Positions 34,838 through 43,871 of a DNA stretch of 64,000 bases are shown here, piece by piece. Positions within the stretch are counted from its first letter, which is position 1. The number at the start of each line of letters is the position of its first letter. Below the pieces are notes generated by a model, which had not been told where the DNA came from, did not search any database, and saw only the letters and a program-made list of their open reading frames with translations. Source of the DNA: Aquimarina megaterium XH134 (lineage in GTDB: Bacteria > Bacteroidota > Bacteroidia > Flavobacteriales > Flavobacteriaceae); NCBI RefSeq assembly GCF_000520975.1, contig NZ_JACB01000037.1, forward strand, positions 60,728 through 124,727, written 5' to 3'. Made by a program: the position numbers and the translations under genes.

Positions 34838-35227
34838 TTATTTTAACTCAAGCAAGTCCCATTTGGTACCATATAAGTCTTCAAAAACAACAACGGTTCC
34901 GTAGGGTTCTTCTCGTGGTTGTTCCAGAAATAAAACTCCTTTAGATTTCATGGCATGGTAATCTCTCCAAAAATCATCGGTATGAAGAAATAGAAAAACC
35001 CGACCACCTGTTTGATTTCCAATTGCTTTTTCCTGTTCGGGAGTAACTGCCCGAGCTAAAAGAATAGTAGTCTCGGTTTGATTGTTAGGAGCAATAAGAA
35101 CCCATCGTTTTTTGTCATCAAGTCTGGTATCTTCTATAAGTTTAAAATTGAGCTTTTCTGTGTAAAACCGAATCGCTTCGTCATAATCCTTTACAATCAA
35201 AGCAATAGCTCCTATTTTTCTTTCCAT
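34838..35227 (-). CDS. VOC family (glyoxalase-like) protein
   Basis: A 129-aa single-domain vicinal-oxygen-chelate protein made of two beta-alpha-beta-beta-beta modules: IGAIALIVKDYDEAIRFYTEKLNFKLIED and the later FLFLHTDDF and VVFEDLYGTKWDLLEL. The metal-ligand positions of classic glyoxalase I are not all evident, so the reaction is unknown. It precedes nothing on the same strand but coaD lies 9 bp upstream, which suggests co-transcription. Confidence 0.9.
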   Translation of the reverse strand: MERKIGAIALIVKDYDEAIRFYTEKLNFKLIEDTRLDDKKRWVLIAPNNQTETTILLARAVTPEQEKAIGNQTGGRVFLFLHTDDFWRDYHAMKSKGVLFLEQPREEPYGTVVVFEDLYGTKWDLLELK

Positions 35228-35236
35228 AGTAGCGTG

Positions 35237-35692
35237 TTATTTTACACGAACTGTATCTGGGACTAGTTCTGAAACATCTCCACCATTACGAATTACATCA
35301 CGAACAATAGAAGAGGAGATATAACTTTTACCAGAAGAGGTTAATAAAAATACTGTTTCGATATCCGACATTTTTCTGTTGGTGTGCGCGATGGCTTTCT
35401 CAAACTCAAAATCACCTGGATTACGAAGGCCTCTTAATATGAATTCGGCATTTTGTTGTTTACAAAAATCAATGGTTAGCCCTTTGTAAGTCATTACTTT
35501 AATTTTTGGCTCATCCTTAAAAGCTTCTTCAATAAATTGTTTTCGCTCTTCAAGAGAAAACATGTATTTTTTCTCAGAATTTACGCCTATGGCAAGGATA
35601 ACTTCATCAAATAGGGTAAGGCCTCTTTCGATAATGTCATAATGTCCTAATGTAATGGGGTCAAATGATCCGGGAAAAACAGCTCTTCTCAT
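35237..35692 (-). CDS. coaD: Phosphopantetheine adenylyltransferase
   Basis: Catalyses the penultimate step of coenzyme A synthesis. The 151-aa protein has the nucleotidyltransferase motif GSFDPITLGHYDIIERG (TxGH) at residues 7-23 and the conserved LRGLRNPGDFEFE and SSSIVRDV blocks. Length and motifs are typical. It lies between ddl and the VOC gene on the same strand. Confidence 0.97.
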   Translation of the reverse strand: MRRAVFPGSFDPITLGHYDIIERGLTLFDEVILAIGVNSEKKYMFSLEERKQFIEEAFKDEPKIKVMTYKGLTIDFCKQQNAEFILRGLRNPGDFEFEKAIAHTNRKMSDIETVFLLTSSGKSYISSSIVRDVIRNGGDVSELVPDTVRVK

Positions 35693-35740
35693 TGGTGATT
35701 ATTAATTATTGCATTTACAAAGATACTCCAAATTATAAAT

Positions 35741-36739
35741 TTATAGATGGCACTTCTGTTTTTGTAAACGTATACTGGATTCTATGGCATTAGAAAATAA
35801 TTCTTTTAAGCTAATTCCAGCTTTTTCTGCTTGTTGCGGTAAGATACTGGCTTCACTTAATCCGGGATTAGTGTTCATTTCTACAAAATAAGGTTCTCCG
35901 TGATGAAAAATATATTCGCTTCTTGAAAACCCTTTCATTTTTAAAACCTGATATACTTTTAAGGCCAGATCTTTAACTTTTTGAGTATCCTCATCAGATA
36001 AACGGGCAGGAGTGATTTCTTCAGACTTACCCATGTATTTGGCTTCGTAGTCAAAAAACTCATTTTCAGATACAATTTCAGTTATTGGTAATACTGTATC
36101 TTTTCCATTATGTTGAATAACTCCTACAGAAACTTCGGTTCCGCTTAAAAAAGATTCTATAATAATCTCATCATCTTCTTTGTAAGCTACTTCTATTGCG
36201 GGTAGAAGATCTTCTATAGTTTTAACTTTAGAAACACCATAACTACTACCAGCTTTATTCGCTTTTACAAAGCAGGGTAATCCTACAGTATCTATAATTG
36301 CTTTACCATCTATAGCATCTCCTTTGTTTAAAAAATAGTTGGTTGCGGTAGGTATTCCATAAGGTTTTAAAGCACTAATACAATCTCGTTTGTTAAAAGT
36401 AAGCGCTGCAGGGTAAAAATCACAAGCCGTTTGTGGAATCTCAATTAATTCAAAATATGCCTGTAGCAAACCATCTTCACCAGGAGTACCATGAACAGTG
36501 TTAAAAGCAGCATCAAAAGTAATTTTAGAGCCTTCTAGGGTTAGTGAAAAATCGTTTTTGTCAATACGATACTTCTGATCATTATCATCTATATAATACC
36601 AACCATCTTTGGTTATATGAACACGAAACGGAACATATAAATCTCTATCCAGATACTTATATACCACATTTCCACTTTGAATCGAGATTTCAAACTCGCT
36701 AGAATACCCGCCCATTAAAACGGCAATATTTTTCTTCAT
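35741..36739 (-). CDS. ddl: D-alanine--D-alanine ligase
   Basis: ATP-grasp enzyme that makes the D-Ala-D-Ala dipeptide of peptidoglycan. The 332-aa protein shows MGGYSSEFEISIQSG at the N-terminus, the ATP-grasp lysine region FVKANKAGSSYGVSKV, and the metal/phosphate motif FVEMNTNPGLSEASILPQ. The Ser in GSSYG matches the catalytic-site loop. It is divergent from the PASTA-rluD pair with a 198-bp gap, a layout common in flavobacteria. Confidence 0.96.
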   Translation of the reverse strand: MKKNIAVLMGGYSSEFEISIQSGNVVYKYLDRDLYVPFRVHITKDGWYYIDDNDQKYRIDKNDFSLTLEGSKITFDAAFNTVHGTPGEDGLLQAYFELIEIPQTACDFYPAALTFNKRDCISALKPYGIPTATNYFLNKGDAIDGKAIIDTVGLPCFVKANKAGSSYGVSKVKTIEDLLPAIEVAYKEDDEIIIESFLSGTEVSVGVIQHNGKDTVLPITEIVSENEFFDYEAKYMGKSEEITPARLSDEDTQKVKDLALKVYQVLKMKGFSRSEYIFHHGEPYFVEMNTNPGLSEASILPQQAEKAGISLKELFSNAIESSIRLQKQKCHL

Positions 36740-36937
36740 AAAGTGACTTTTGAAAACAAAAATATCATTTATCTTATAAGAAAAGCTTAAAACTTTCCGT
36801 TTTTATATATTTGTCCAAATTATCAAATAAGCCATTACAATAAAGTTAATGCTAATAATTAGAGTGATTATTGGTAAATTTTGTTTCCATAATCAGGAAG
36901 ATTGTGTTTGACTATAACAATAACAGGTATATAACAG

Positions 36938-37534
36938 ATGAGTGCATTTATAAATTTCTTCAGAGGTCTATTCAAATTTATTTACAGTAAAATATTTTTG
37001 ATACAATTGGTTATAGCGGTAGCAATGCTTGCTATCTTATCTTATGTTGCGCTAGAGTGGCTAGAAAGTACAACAAATCATCATCAACGTATTGTAGTAC
37101 CCAGCTTAAGTAAAAAGACATTAGATGAGGTAGGGAAGATACTAGAAGAAAAAGAATTGAGATACGAAGTTCAGGATTCTGCAAACTTTAATCCTGATTA
37201 TCCAAGATATTCTGTATTAGAACAAAACCCTGTTGCAGGTAGCGAGGTAAAAGAAAATCGTAAAATATATGTTACCTTAAATCCGTCGGGTTACCGTAAG
37301 ATCGAAGTTCCTAATGTAGTACAAAGAACCAGAAGACAGGCAGAACCAAAACTGGTTGCTCTTGGCTTTAAAATAGGTTCTGTTACCTATCAACCTAATA
37401 TTGCGAGAGATATGGTATTAGAATTAAGACATAATGGTAAACGGTTAAAACCAGGAACGAAATTAATGAAAACCTCTGTTATAGATTTGGTTCTAGGGAA
37501 TGGAGAAGGAGGAACTATAAATCTATCTAATTAA
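36938..37534 (+). CDS. PASTA domain membrane protein
   Basis: A 198-aa protein with one membrane segment (about 19-41) and two or three PASTA-like repeats outside. The repeats begin IVVPSLSKKTLDEVGKILEE (about 52) and YRKIEVPNVVQRTRRQAEPK (about 118), with a VLEQNPVAGSEVKEN end segment typical of PASTA units. PASTA modules bind peptidoglycan or beta-lactams in other proteins. There is no kinase or transpeptidase domain attached. It is next to ddl and 2 bp before rluD. Confidence 0.92.
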   Translation: MSAFINFFRGLFKFIYSKIFLIQLVIAVAMLAILSYVALEWLESTTNHHQRIVVPSLSKKTLDEVGKILEEKELRYEVQDSANFNPDYPRYSVLEQNPVAGSEVKENRKIYVTLNPSGYRKIEVPNVVQRTRRQAEPKLVALGFKIGSVTYQPNIARDMVLELRHNGKRLKPGTKLMKTSVIDLVLGNGEGGTINLSN

Positions 37535-37536
37535 TT

Positions 37537-38586
37537 TTGAAAGAAAACGAAGATACAAGAGATTTTGATGCTAACGAGGATGACCTCTATGAGCATCATC
37601 GGTTTGTGGCTGGAGCAGGGCAGGTACCGTTAAGGGTGGATAAGTTTTTAATGAATTTTGTAGAGAACGCAACCCGTAACAAAATACAACAGGCTGCAAA
37701 AAATGGAAGTGTTTTTGTAAATGATATTCCGGTAAAATCAAATCATAAGGTAAAACCAAATGATATTGTACGGGTATTATTCTCTCATCCTCCTTATGAA
37801 AATTTACTAACTCCAGAGAACATTTCTTTAGATATTGTATACGAAGACGATGTGTTATTGGTTGTTAACAAACCAGCAGGGATGGTGGTACATCCCGGTC
37901 ATGGTAACTATTCGGGAACCTTAATTAATGCACTGATTTATCATTTTGATAACCTTCCGAATAATAGCAGTAATCGACCAGGATTAGTACATCGAATTGA
38001 TAAGGATACCAGCGGACTGTTAGTAATAGCCAAAACAGAAGAAGCTATGACACATCTGGCGAAACAGTTTTTTGATAAAACCAGTCAACGCGAATATGTA
38101 GCGATTGTTTGGGGCAATGTAACAGAGGATGAAGGTACAATAGAAGGTAATATAGGACGACATCCTAAAAATAGATTACAAAATACTGTTTTTGAAGATG
38201 ATGAAGCCGATAAAGGAAAACCAGCAATCACACATTATAAAGTTATAGAACGATTAGGATATGTTACATTAGTTTCTTGCAGATTAGAAACAGGAAGAAC
38301 GCATCAGATTCGGGTACATATGAAATATATAGGTCATACTTTATTTAATGATGAACGTTATGGCGGAGAGAAAATATTAAAAGGAACTACGTTTACCAAA
38401 TACAAGCAATTTGTAGAAAACTGTTTTAAGATTTTACCCCGACAAGCTTTACATGCCAGAACTCTTGGTTTTGAACACCCGGTAACTAATGAGCATATGC
38501 ATTTTGAAACCCCGATTCCTGAAGATATGCAACAATGTATAGAACGCTGGAAAAAATATGCTAAAAATCAATTATCAGGGGAGTAA
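37537..38586 (+). CDS. rluD: Pseudouridine synthase of the RluD/RluA family
   Basis: A 349-aa enzyme with an N-terminal S4 RNA-binding domain (VPLRVDKFLMNFVENATRNK) and a catalytic RluA domain with HRIDKDTSGLLVIAKT, in which the Asp of HRID-D is the nucleophile, and GRTHQIRVHM. The start TTG at 37537 lies two bases after the PASTA stop; there is no later Met before the S4 domain. Likely target is 23S rRNA helix 69, as in RluD, though closely related family members modify other sites. Confidence 0.92.
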   Translation: MKENEDTRDFDANEDDLYEHHRFVAGAGQVPLRVDKFLMNFVENATRNKIQQAAKNGSVFVNDIPVKSNHKVKPNDIVRVLFSHPPYENLLTPENISLDIVYEDDVLLVVNKPAGMVVHPGHGNYSGTLINALIYHFDNLPNNSSNRPGLVHRIDKDTSGLLVIAKTEEAMTHLAKQFFDKTSQREYVAIVWGNVTEDEGTIEGNIGRHPKNRLQNTVFEDDEADKGKPAITHYKVIERLGYVTLVSCRLETGRTHQIRVHMKYIGHTLFNDERYGGEKILKGTTFTKYKQFVENCFKILPRQALHARTLGFEHPVTNEHMHFETPIPEDMQQCIERWKKYAKNQLSGE

Positions 38587-38647
38587 AGGTGTAATCCCTG
38601 TATTTGATATATTCAAATAAAAATTTAGCTTTTAAAATATCCAGATA

Positions 38648-39739
38648 ATGGAAATTTCTTTTTTAGAAATCTTTATTCTTATAGGAGTTATTCATGGTTT
38701 TGTCCTGGGAGTAATAATCCTGTTTTCGAGGTTTTTTAAAAATGAAGACAACGCATATTTAGCATATACTCTAATTATATTATCTATTATAGGATTAAAT
38801 AATTGGTTTTGGGATTTAGGAAAAAACCCAGTGCTGATTTCAATATTGGATCTGTTTTTATGGCAATTCTTGTATCCAGTTACTTTATTGGTGTTTTTTA
38901 TAAGAAAAATAAAGCACCCTTTGGCAAAAAGCAATACAGTTTTTTTTCTCTACATTCCTTTTTTCATCTTAAGCCTACTTAATGGTATTATATCTCTAGA
39001 TACGATTTTTGGTCTTTATGAAATCATGATACCTAATAAAAAAGAAATCATCTTTTTCTTTTATAAAACAGTAAGTATAGTATCCGTTGTTTTTCCAATC
39101 ATTTTTATGGCAATATCATTTAGATATTTGTTCTATTCAAACACAGCGTTTAGTATAAAATGGATAAAGAGGATCTGGATTTTTATTTCTCTTTTAGAAA
39201 TTTATGGAGTTATTTTAGAAGTGTATAGATTTATGTATGATTATAAGATGCCATTGACATATTTGTGGGTAGGGGTTTCTGTTTTTATGTATTGGCTTAT
39301 CTATAAAGGACTTTATCAGTTTAAACTATCTAATGACCAGTATGAAATTAGAAATCAACTACAACGGTCTAAAATCAACAAAAAAGCACATAAAAATGAA
39401 GTTAATTCCTATATGCAACAATTGTTGGTATTGATAGAGCGCGAAAATATTCATCATAACCCAGACATTAGCCGGGATAGTATTGCTCAAAAGCTTGGGA
39501 TAAGTAGTGGGTATCTTTCAGAACAAATCAAAAAATCAAGTAATAAAAATTTTTCAGAATTTATAAATAGTTACCGGGTAAAAGATATACAACAAATGAT
39601 TCTGGATCCTGAGTTCGATAAATATAGTATTCTCGCCATTGGTCTTGAAGCAGGATTTAATTCTAAAACTACTTTTTATACGGCTTTTAAAAAGGAGACA
39701 GGACTATCCCCCAACGAGTTTAAAAAACAAAATCAATAG
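38648..39739 (+). CDS. AraC-type regulator with N-terminal membrane sensor
   Basis: A 363-aa protein with seven or so membrane helices (about 1-225) and a C-terminal AraC DNA-binding domain (about 255-360) with two HTHs: DSIAQKLGISSGYLSEQIKK and YSILAIGLEAGFNSKTTFYTAFKK. This membrane-AraC design is common in Bacteroidota and probably senses a ligand in the periplasm or bilayer. The adjacent amidohydrolase gene 88 bp downstream on the same strand is a candidate target but nothing in the sequence proves that. Confidence 0.93.
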   Translation: MEISFLEIFILIGVIHGFVLGVIILFSRFFKNEDNAYLAYTLIILSIIGLNNWFWDLGKNPVLISILDLFLWQFLYPVTLLVFFIRKIKHPLAKSNTVFFLYIPFFILSLLNGIISLDTIFGLYEIMIPNKKEIIFFFYKTVSIVSVVFPIIFMAISFRYLFYSNTAFSIKWIKRIWIFISLLEIYGVILEVYRFMYDYKMPLTYLWVGVSVFMYWLIYKGLYQFKLSNDQYEIRNQLQRSKINKKAHKNEVNSYMQQLLVLIERENIHHNPDISRDSIAQKLGISSGYLSEQIKKSSNKNFSEFINSYRVKDIQQMILDPEFDKYSILAIGLEAGFNSKTTFYTAFKKETGLSPNEFKKQNQ

Positions 39740-39827
39740 GTTCGAATTTCTCATATTCTGACAATATGGAACGATAAAAATATACCATCTAGATAGGTTT
39801 GTAGCATATAAATTAAAACAAATAAGT

Positions 39828-41171
39828 ATGTGTAAATCAAATAATCATAGGATATTTTTTCTAATGTGTTGCCTTTTCTTTGCTGTTGTAGGCAAAGCTC
39901 AAACCGAAACGATCTCTTTTGAAAATGTAAATGTAATCCCAATGCATAAAGAGATTGTTTTGTTTAATCAAAGAGTAATTATTGCAGATGGGAAAATAGC
40001 TGCAATCGAACCAGCTTCTCAAAAACCTTCAGAAAACATCAATATAACCATTAATGCTAAAGGTAAATATTTGATTCCTGGTTTAGCAGAAATGCACTTT
40101 CACCTTGAAAACAATGCGAAAAATGAGTTCAAACTTTTAATAGCTAATGGAGTAACAACAGCGCGAAATATGACAGAGTATGAAAGGCAGGACCAAATTG
40201 CTATTCGTAAAAAAGCGAATAATGATGAAATATTAGCACCCTATTATGTTACTACCGGGCCTTATCTAAAAGCTAATCATTTGCAAACCATTGAAGATGT
40301 AATTAGTATGGTAAAAAAACATCATGACAAAGGATATGATTTTTTAAAAGTTGCAGATAATTTTCCTAAAGAGATATACCTAAAATTGCTAGAAGAGACT
40401 CATAAATATAATATTCCTGTTATTGGTCACGGTCAAAGAAAACTTCCATTAGAATATTCTCTTAGAATGAAATCTATAGCTCATATAGAAGAGTTTATGA
40501 ATATATTCGACACCTCACAAAGAGCAGATACAGATTATCTAAGACAAGCAGCCATGCAGATCAAAACAAGCGGAGTATATGTGTCTCCAACTTTGGGAGT
40601 TTTTGAAATGATTAGTCGATATGCAGATGATAAAAAATTCGAAATACTTAAAAAAAGCGATGAGTTAAAATATCTTCCCGAGGCATATGCAGCATATTGT
40701 ACTTCAGATAGTATTCATTATCGTACCAATACCTGGTTTACTGCACCAGAATCGCTTATTCGTCTTGATAAAGAATTACAGTGGCAGAAGAAATTTACAA
40801 AAATATTAAATGATGAAAAAGTGTTTTTACTAGCCGGAAGTGATACTTACGGTCTTTTTTTACCAGGGTTTTCATTACATCGAGAATTAGAATTAATCTG
40901 TAGTGCCGGACTTTCACCTTACGAAACCCTAAAGACAGCCACAGTGAACCCCGCCCGATATTTGAATCGAATAGCTGTAAGTGGTACAATTACTGAAGGT
41001 AAAAAAGCAGATTTGGTGCTACTTAATAAAAACCCTTTAGAAGATATTCGAAATACAAGAACTATTGAAGGTGTGATGATTAAAGGGAAATGGTTGGCAA
41101 GAAACAAATTAAATACCATATTGAGAGAAGTAGAAAATGAGTATAATTCTAAAAAGAAAAAAGAAAAATAG
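39828..41171 (+). CDS. Exported amidohydrolase family protein
   Basis: A 447-aa metal-dependent hydrolase with a signal peptide (ends near VGKAQ). Metal ligands are visible in AEMHFHLENN (HxH), VIGHGQRK and SIAHIEEF (His), and the late Asp in LLAGSDTYG. The C-terminal beta-sandwich region ends with GTITEGKKADLVLLNKNPLEDI, typical of imidazolonepropionase/prolidase-like amidohydrolases. The substrate is unknown; peptides or cyclic amides are possible. The last residues are lysine-rich. Confidence 0.92.
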   Translation: MCKSNNHRIFFLMCCLFFAVVGKAQTETISFENVNVIPMHKEIVLFNQRVIIADGKIAAIEPASQKPSENINITINAKGKYLIPGLAEMHFHLENNAKNEFKLLIANGVTTARNMTEYERQDQIAIRKKANNDEILAPYYVTTGPYLKANHLQTIEDVISMVKKHHDKGYDFLKVADNFPKEIYLKLLEETHKYNIPVIGHGQRKLPLEYSLRMKSIAHIEEFMNIFDTSQRADTDYLRQAAMQIKTSGVYVSPTLGVFEMISRYADDKKFEILKKSDELKYLPEAYAAYCTSDSIHYRTNTWFTAPESLIRLDKELQWQKKFTKILNDEKVFLLAGSDTYGLFLPGFSLHRELELICSAGLSPYETLKTATVNPARYLNRIAVSGTITEGKKADLVLLNKNPLEDIRNTRTIEGVMIKGKWLARNKLNTILREVENEYNSKKKKEK

Positions 41172-41330
41172 TCTCTTGTATTTTAATTAAAAAATGATGT
41201 ATAATGTAGTTATTTGGTTCATTATCATCATATTTAGAGAACATTAAATAAAGGTTACTAAAAACTTTATTTTGAAATTAATAAGGATTACTGATCAAAT
41301 AATAGTACCTTCGCGTTTTAATAAATTATA

Positions 41331-41522
41331 ATGAACAAAGGAACAGTAAAATTTTTTAATGACTCCAAAGGATTTGGATTCATAACAGAAGAAGGATCAA
41401 ACAAAGATCATTTTGTACACATTTCAGGTTTAATCGACGAAGTGCGTGAAGGTGATGAAGTAGAATTTGATCTACAAGAAGGTAAAAAAGGATTGAACGC
41501 GGTAAACGTGAAAGTATTATAA
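41331..41522 (+). CDS. Cold-shock domain protein
   Basis: A 63-aa single cold-shock domain. RNP1 (KGFGFIT) and RNP2 (DHFVHIS) are intact; the usual aromatic surface is kept. It binds single-stranded RNA/DNA as an RNA chaperone. A 159-bp leader region precedes it; TACCTTCG at 41306-41313 is a near-match to the -7 element. A clear terminator follows, so it is monocistronic. Confidence 0.96.
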   Translation: MNKGTVKFFNDSKGFGFITEEGSNKDHFVHISGLIDEVREGDEVEFDLQEGKKGLNAVNVKVL

Positions 41523-41547
41523 TATACATTTGACTTTTTTAAAACAC

Positions 41548-41573
41548 AAGCCTGTCGATTAGACAGGCTTTTT
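41548..41573. terminator. Intrinsic terminator of the cold-shock gene
   Basis: AAGCCTGTC (41548-41556), 5-nt loop, GACAGGCTT (41562-41570) and a T-run. It sits between convergent genes. Confidence 0.88.
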
Positions 41574-41595
41574 CCATTTTAAAACATACCGATCG

Positions 41596-42972
41596 TTAAT
41601 AAAATCGTTTAATAGCTTTTAAGATCTTATGGGCACGTTTTAGCCGTAGTTTTTTTATGTACTTATAAGATCGATTCAAAATCTTCTGTACGAACGCATT
41701 TTGTTTATATTTTTTTCTGATATGATACAGATCCAGGGCTACCTGCAGATCATTAGGAGAAAAAGAAACTCCGGTGTATTGTTGTAAGAGTTGTAAGTAG
41801 GTAAAACCAAACTCTTGTGTGGGTTCTATCATAGTGCCTTCGCCAAAATCATTCCAGGTAATGATTTGAATAAAATCTGAAAGTTCGTGATGCGTATAAT
41901 TAAGAGTTTCTGCAAAAGTATGACCAGAATTAAGATCAATAGCCCAATCATTACTGCCATCAGACCATCCTCCTTCTGTATAAAAACTCCTAAAACCGGG
42001 ATAAGAAGATCCCACTGTTATTGCATTAGATGCTTGATAAGTGTCATAATAATTTTGATGAGCAAGTAAATGGTCTTTATCTACCCATAAAAACTCTCCA
42101 GAAGCATTCACTCCAACACGATCACTTGCTGCCCATAGTGTTAAAAAGTTTGGGCGATTTTCTGTAGGGAGTACATCAAATACCTGATTCCATTGGGTTT
42201 CTGTGGTTATATGATGGGGACCAAATACGAATAACATATTTTTACCATTATATTGCATGTATTTGGGGCTAGAGAAATAGGTGTCGTTAATGTATGTAAA
42301 ATCTTCTTGCGCAGCTTCTATGATATCTGTAGTAAGAGATTGTTCTGCAGCTTGAGCAGCAACACGATCCTCATACATAATCGAAAATTCAAGACCTAAA
42401 TCTTCCAGGGTATTAATAAAGGTCTCTGTTGATTTTTTTATCAATCCATAATCGTGTACATCTCTACTACCGTACCAATCAAAAATTACTCCATCAACTC
42501 CCGAGAGTTTCATCATTAAAAAGTGATATTCATGTAAATCGGGATCACTAGAAGAATATGGGCCGATAAGAGGATAATAATACGAGGCGATTTGCGAATT
42601 ACCATTTTCATCTTTTATTTCGGGGTCTTGATTACTCATTGTCCAGTGTTGACCCCAATATCCATCAAAATCTTTATTTTGAAACCATGGCAAATAATGT
42701 ACATATACTTTTTTTGGATTTTCTTTAACGACATCCATACCAGAAATATCAACAATATATCCTTCCTTCTCAAGTTCTAAAAATTCTATTTCTTCCTCCA
42801 GAACTTTTAGTAATTCGGCATCAGTATATGTAGTGTCCTGAACAACTTCTGCTTCAGATTGTTCTTCAATCTGTTGTCGCTCAATTAAAGTAATATCTTC
42901 TTTTTCACAAGAATAAAAGAAAATAATAAAAAGAAAAATGAAAAAAATAAAGGTACTCGAAGATCTTAACAT
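41596..42972 (-). CDS. GH71/GH99-like glycoside hydrolase lipoprotein
   Basis: A 458-aa lipoprotein (signal ends FIIFFYSC; then an acidic linker). The catalytic-like barrel begins KKVYVHYLPWFQNKDFDGYW and contains WGQHWTMSNQDP, YPLIGPYSSSDPDLHEYH and VDGVIFDWYG, matching the GH99/GH71-like pattern of Y-Y-x-W and Y-x-P-L-G-x-Y. The candidate acid residues include FSIMYEDR and the late ITWNDFGEGTMIEPT. GH99 acts on alpha-mannan and GH71 on alpha-1,3-glucan; which applies here cannot be told. The C-terminal 40 residues are basic. Confidence 0.85.
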   Translation of the reverse strand: MLRSSSTFIFFIFLFIIFFYSCEKEDITLIERQQIEEQSEAEVVQDTTYTDAELLKVLEEEIEFLELEKEGYIVDISGMDVVKENPKKVYVHYLPWFQNKDFDGYWGQHWTMSNQDPEIKDENGNSQIASYYYPLIGPYSSSDPDLHEYHFLMMKLSGVDGVIFDWYGSRDVHDYGLIKKSTETFINTLEDLGLEFSIMYEDRVAAQAAEQSLTTDIIEAAQEDFTYINDTYFSSPKYMQYNGKNMLFVFGPHHITTETQWNQVFDVLPTENRPNFLTLWAASDRVGVNASGEFLWVDKDHLLAHQNYYDTYQASNAITVGSSYPGFRSFYTEGGWSDGSNDWAIDLNSGHTFAETLNYTHHELSDFIQIITWNDFGEGTMIEPTQEFGFTYLQLLQQYTGVSFSPNDLQVALDLYHIRKKYKQNAFVQKILNRSYKYIKKLRLKRAHKILKAIKRFY

Positions 42973-43376
42973 ATCACAAATATTAAATTAAACGTTAAAC
43001 AAAATGTCTAAAGAGTTTTTATGTTTAGAAGAAAATTTGTGGATAATTAGACAATGTGTTCTAATGTTTAATACATCAGAGTTCATGCTTTTGTGACGAA
43101 AGTGAGGGTTTCCCCTCTTTGTAATACGTTATTTGCATTAAAATTAGTTAAATTCTTTTTTTCTAAAAAGGAATATGGTGTTTTTTTGTTTTTTTGTTAA
43201 CTGAAAATCAGTTATTTATATTTGTTTCAAATAAAAATTAATAACAGCTATTGATACTTCACCTCAGTGATGACAACCTATAGATAGAGATCATCAATAA
43301 TTCAATAGATAAGAAATACTATGATTGATTTATGGTTTCATGATACCATCGTATTTTAACCATAAAACCTCTTAGA
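42973..43376. other. 404-bp intergenic region with a 9-bp inverted repeat
   Basis: No gene is supported here. TTTATGGTT (43329-43337) and AACCATAAA (43358-43366) form an inverted repeat with a 20-nt loop, ending 10 bp before the VOC start. It could be a leader hairpin or a regulator site. The rest is AT-rich without clear signals. Confidence 0.4.
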
Positions 43377-43778
43377 ATGAAAATTAAAAGAACCGGAATT
43401 ATTTTATATGTTAAAAAATATGAGGAATCTATTGTATTTTATGAAACTATTTTAGAGTTGCCTATTTTATTTCAAAATAATGAATTAACGTGTTTTGATT
43501 TGTATGGCACCTATTTAATGGTTGAAAAAGAAGACAGAGAAGATTACCTGAAAATGACTGAAATGAATGCAAAGACATTTAGCTGCATACGGATGAATGT
43601 AGATAATGTGCAAAGAGTAGCAAACCATTTAAAGAGAAAAGGAGTAGTCGTTGATTATCAGGAACACCATTGGGGAAAAGTAGCAAAATTTTACGATCCC
43701 GATAGCAATCTGATTGCATTTAAAGATGAAGAAACGTTCATTAAACAGATAGAAGAATATATTCTGAAATCAAAATAA
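43377..43778 (+). CDS. VOC family protein
   Basis: A 133-aa vicinal-oxygen-chelate protein with the two modules KRTGIILYVKKYEESIVFYE and IRMNVDNVQRVANHLKRKGV and a C-terminal VAKFYDPDSNLIAFKDE strand. The Glu of FKDE is in the position of a metal ligand. Reaction unknown; resistance-type and glyoxalase-type members look alike at this level. Confidence 0.88.
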   Translation: MKIKRTGIILYVKKYEESIVFYETILELPILFQNNELTCFDLYGTYLMVEKEDREDYLKMTEMNAKTFSCIRMNVDNVQRVANHLKRKGVVVDYQEHHWGKVAKFYDPDSNLIAFKDEETFIKQIEEYILKSK

Positions 43779-43823
43779 CTTTTGCAAATACCTAAATAGA
43801 GAATAAATACAGGTATAGATTTT

Positions 43824-43850
43824 AATTGTCCATAGACAATTGTATTTTTG
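43824..43850 (+). promoter_or_regulatory. yaaA promoter with adjoining perfect dyad
   Basis: AATTGTC-CATA-GACAATT (43824-43841) is a perfect 7-bp inverted repeat. It ends one base before the -7 element TATTTTTG (43843-43850), an exact TAnnTTTG match. The dyad sits where a regulator would block or recruit polymerase. Confidence 0.55.
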
Positions 43851-43871
43851 AAGAACAAAAAAGTCACCTAC

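Noticed and set aside
43004..43096. Thirty-codon frame in the gap before the VOC gene
   Set aside because: No leader signal, family pattern or neighbour supports it; length is within chance.
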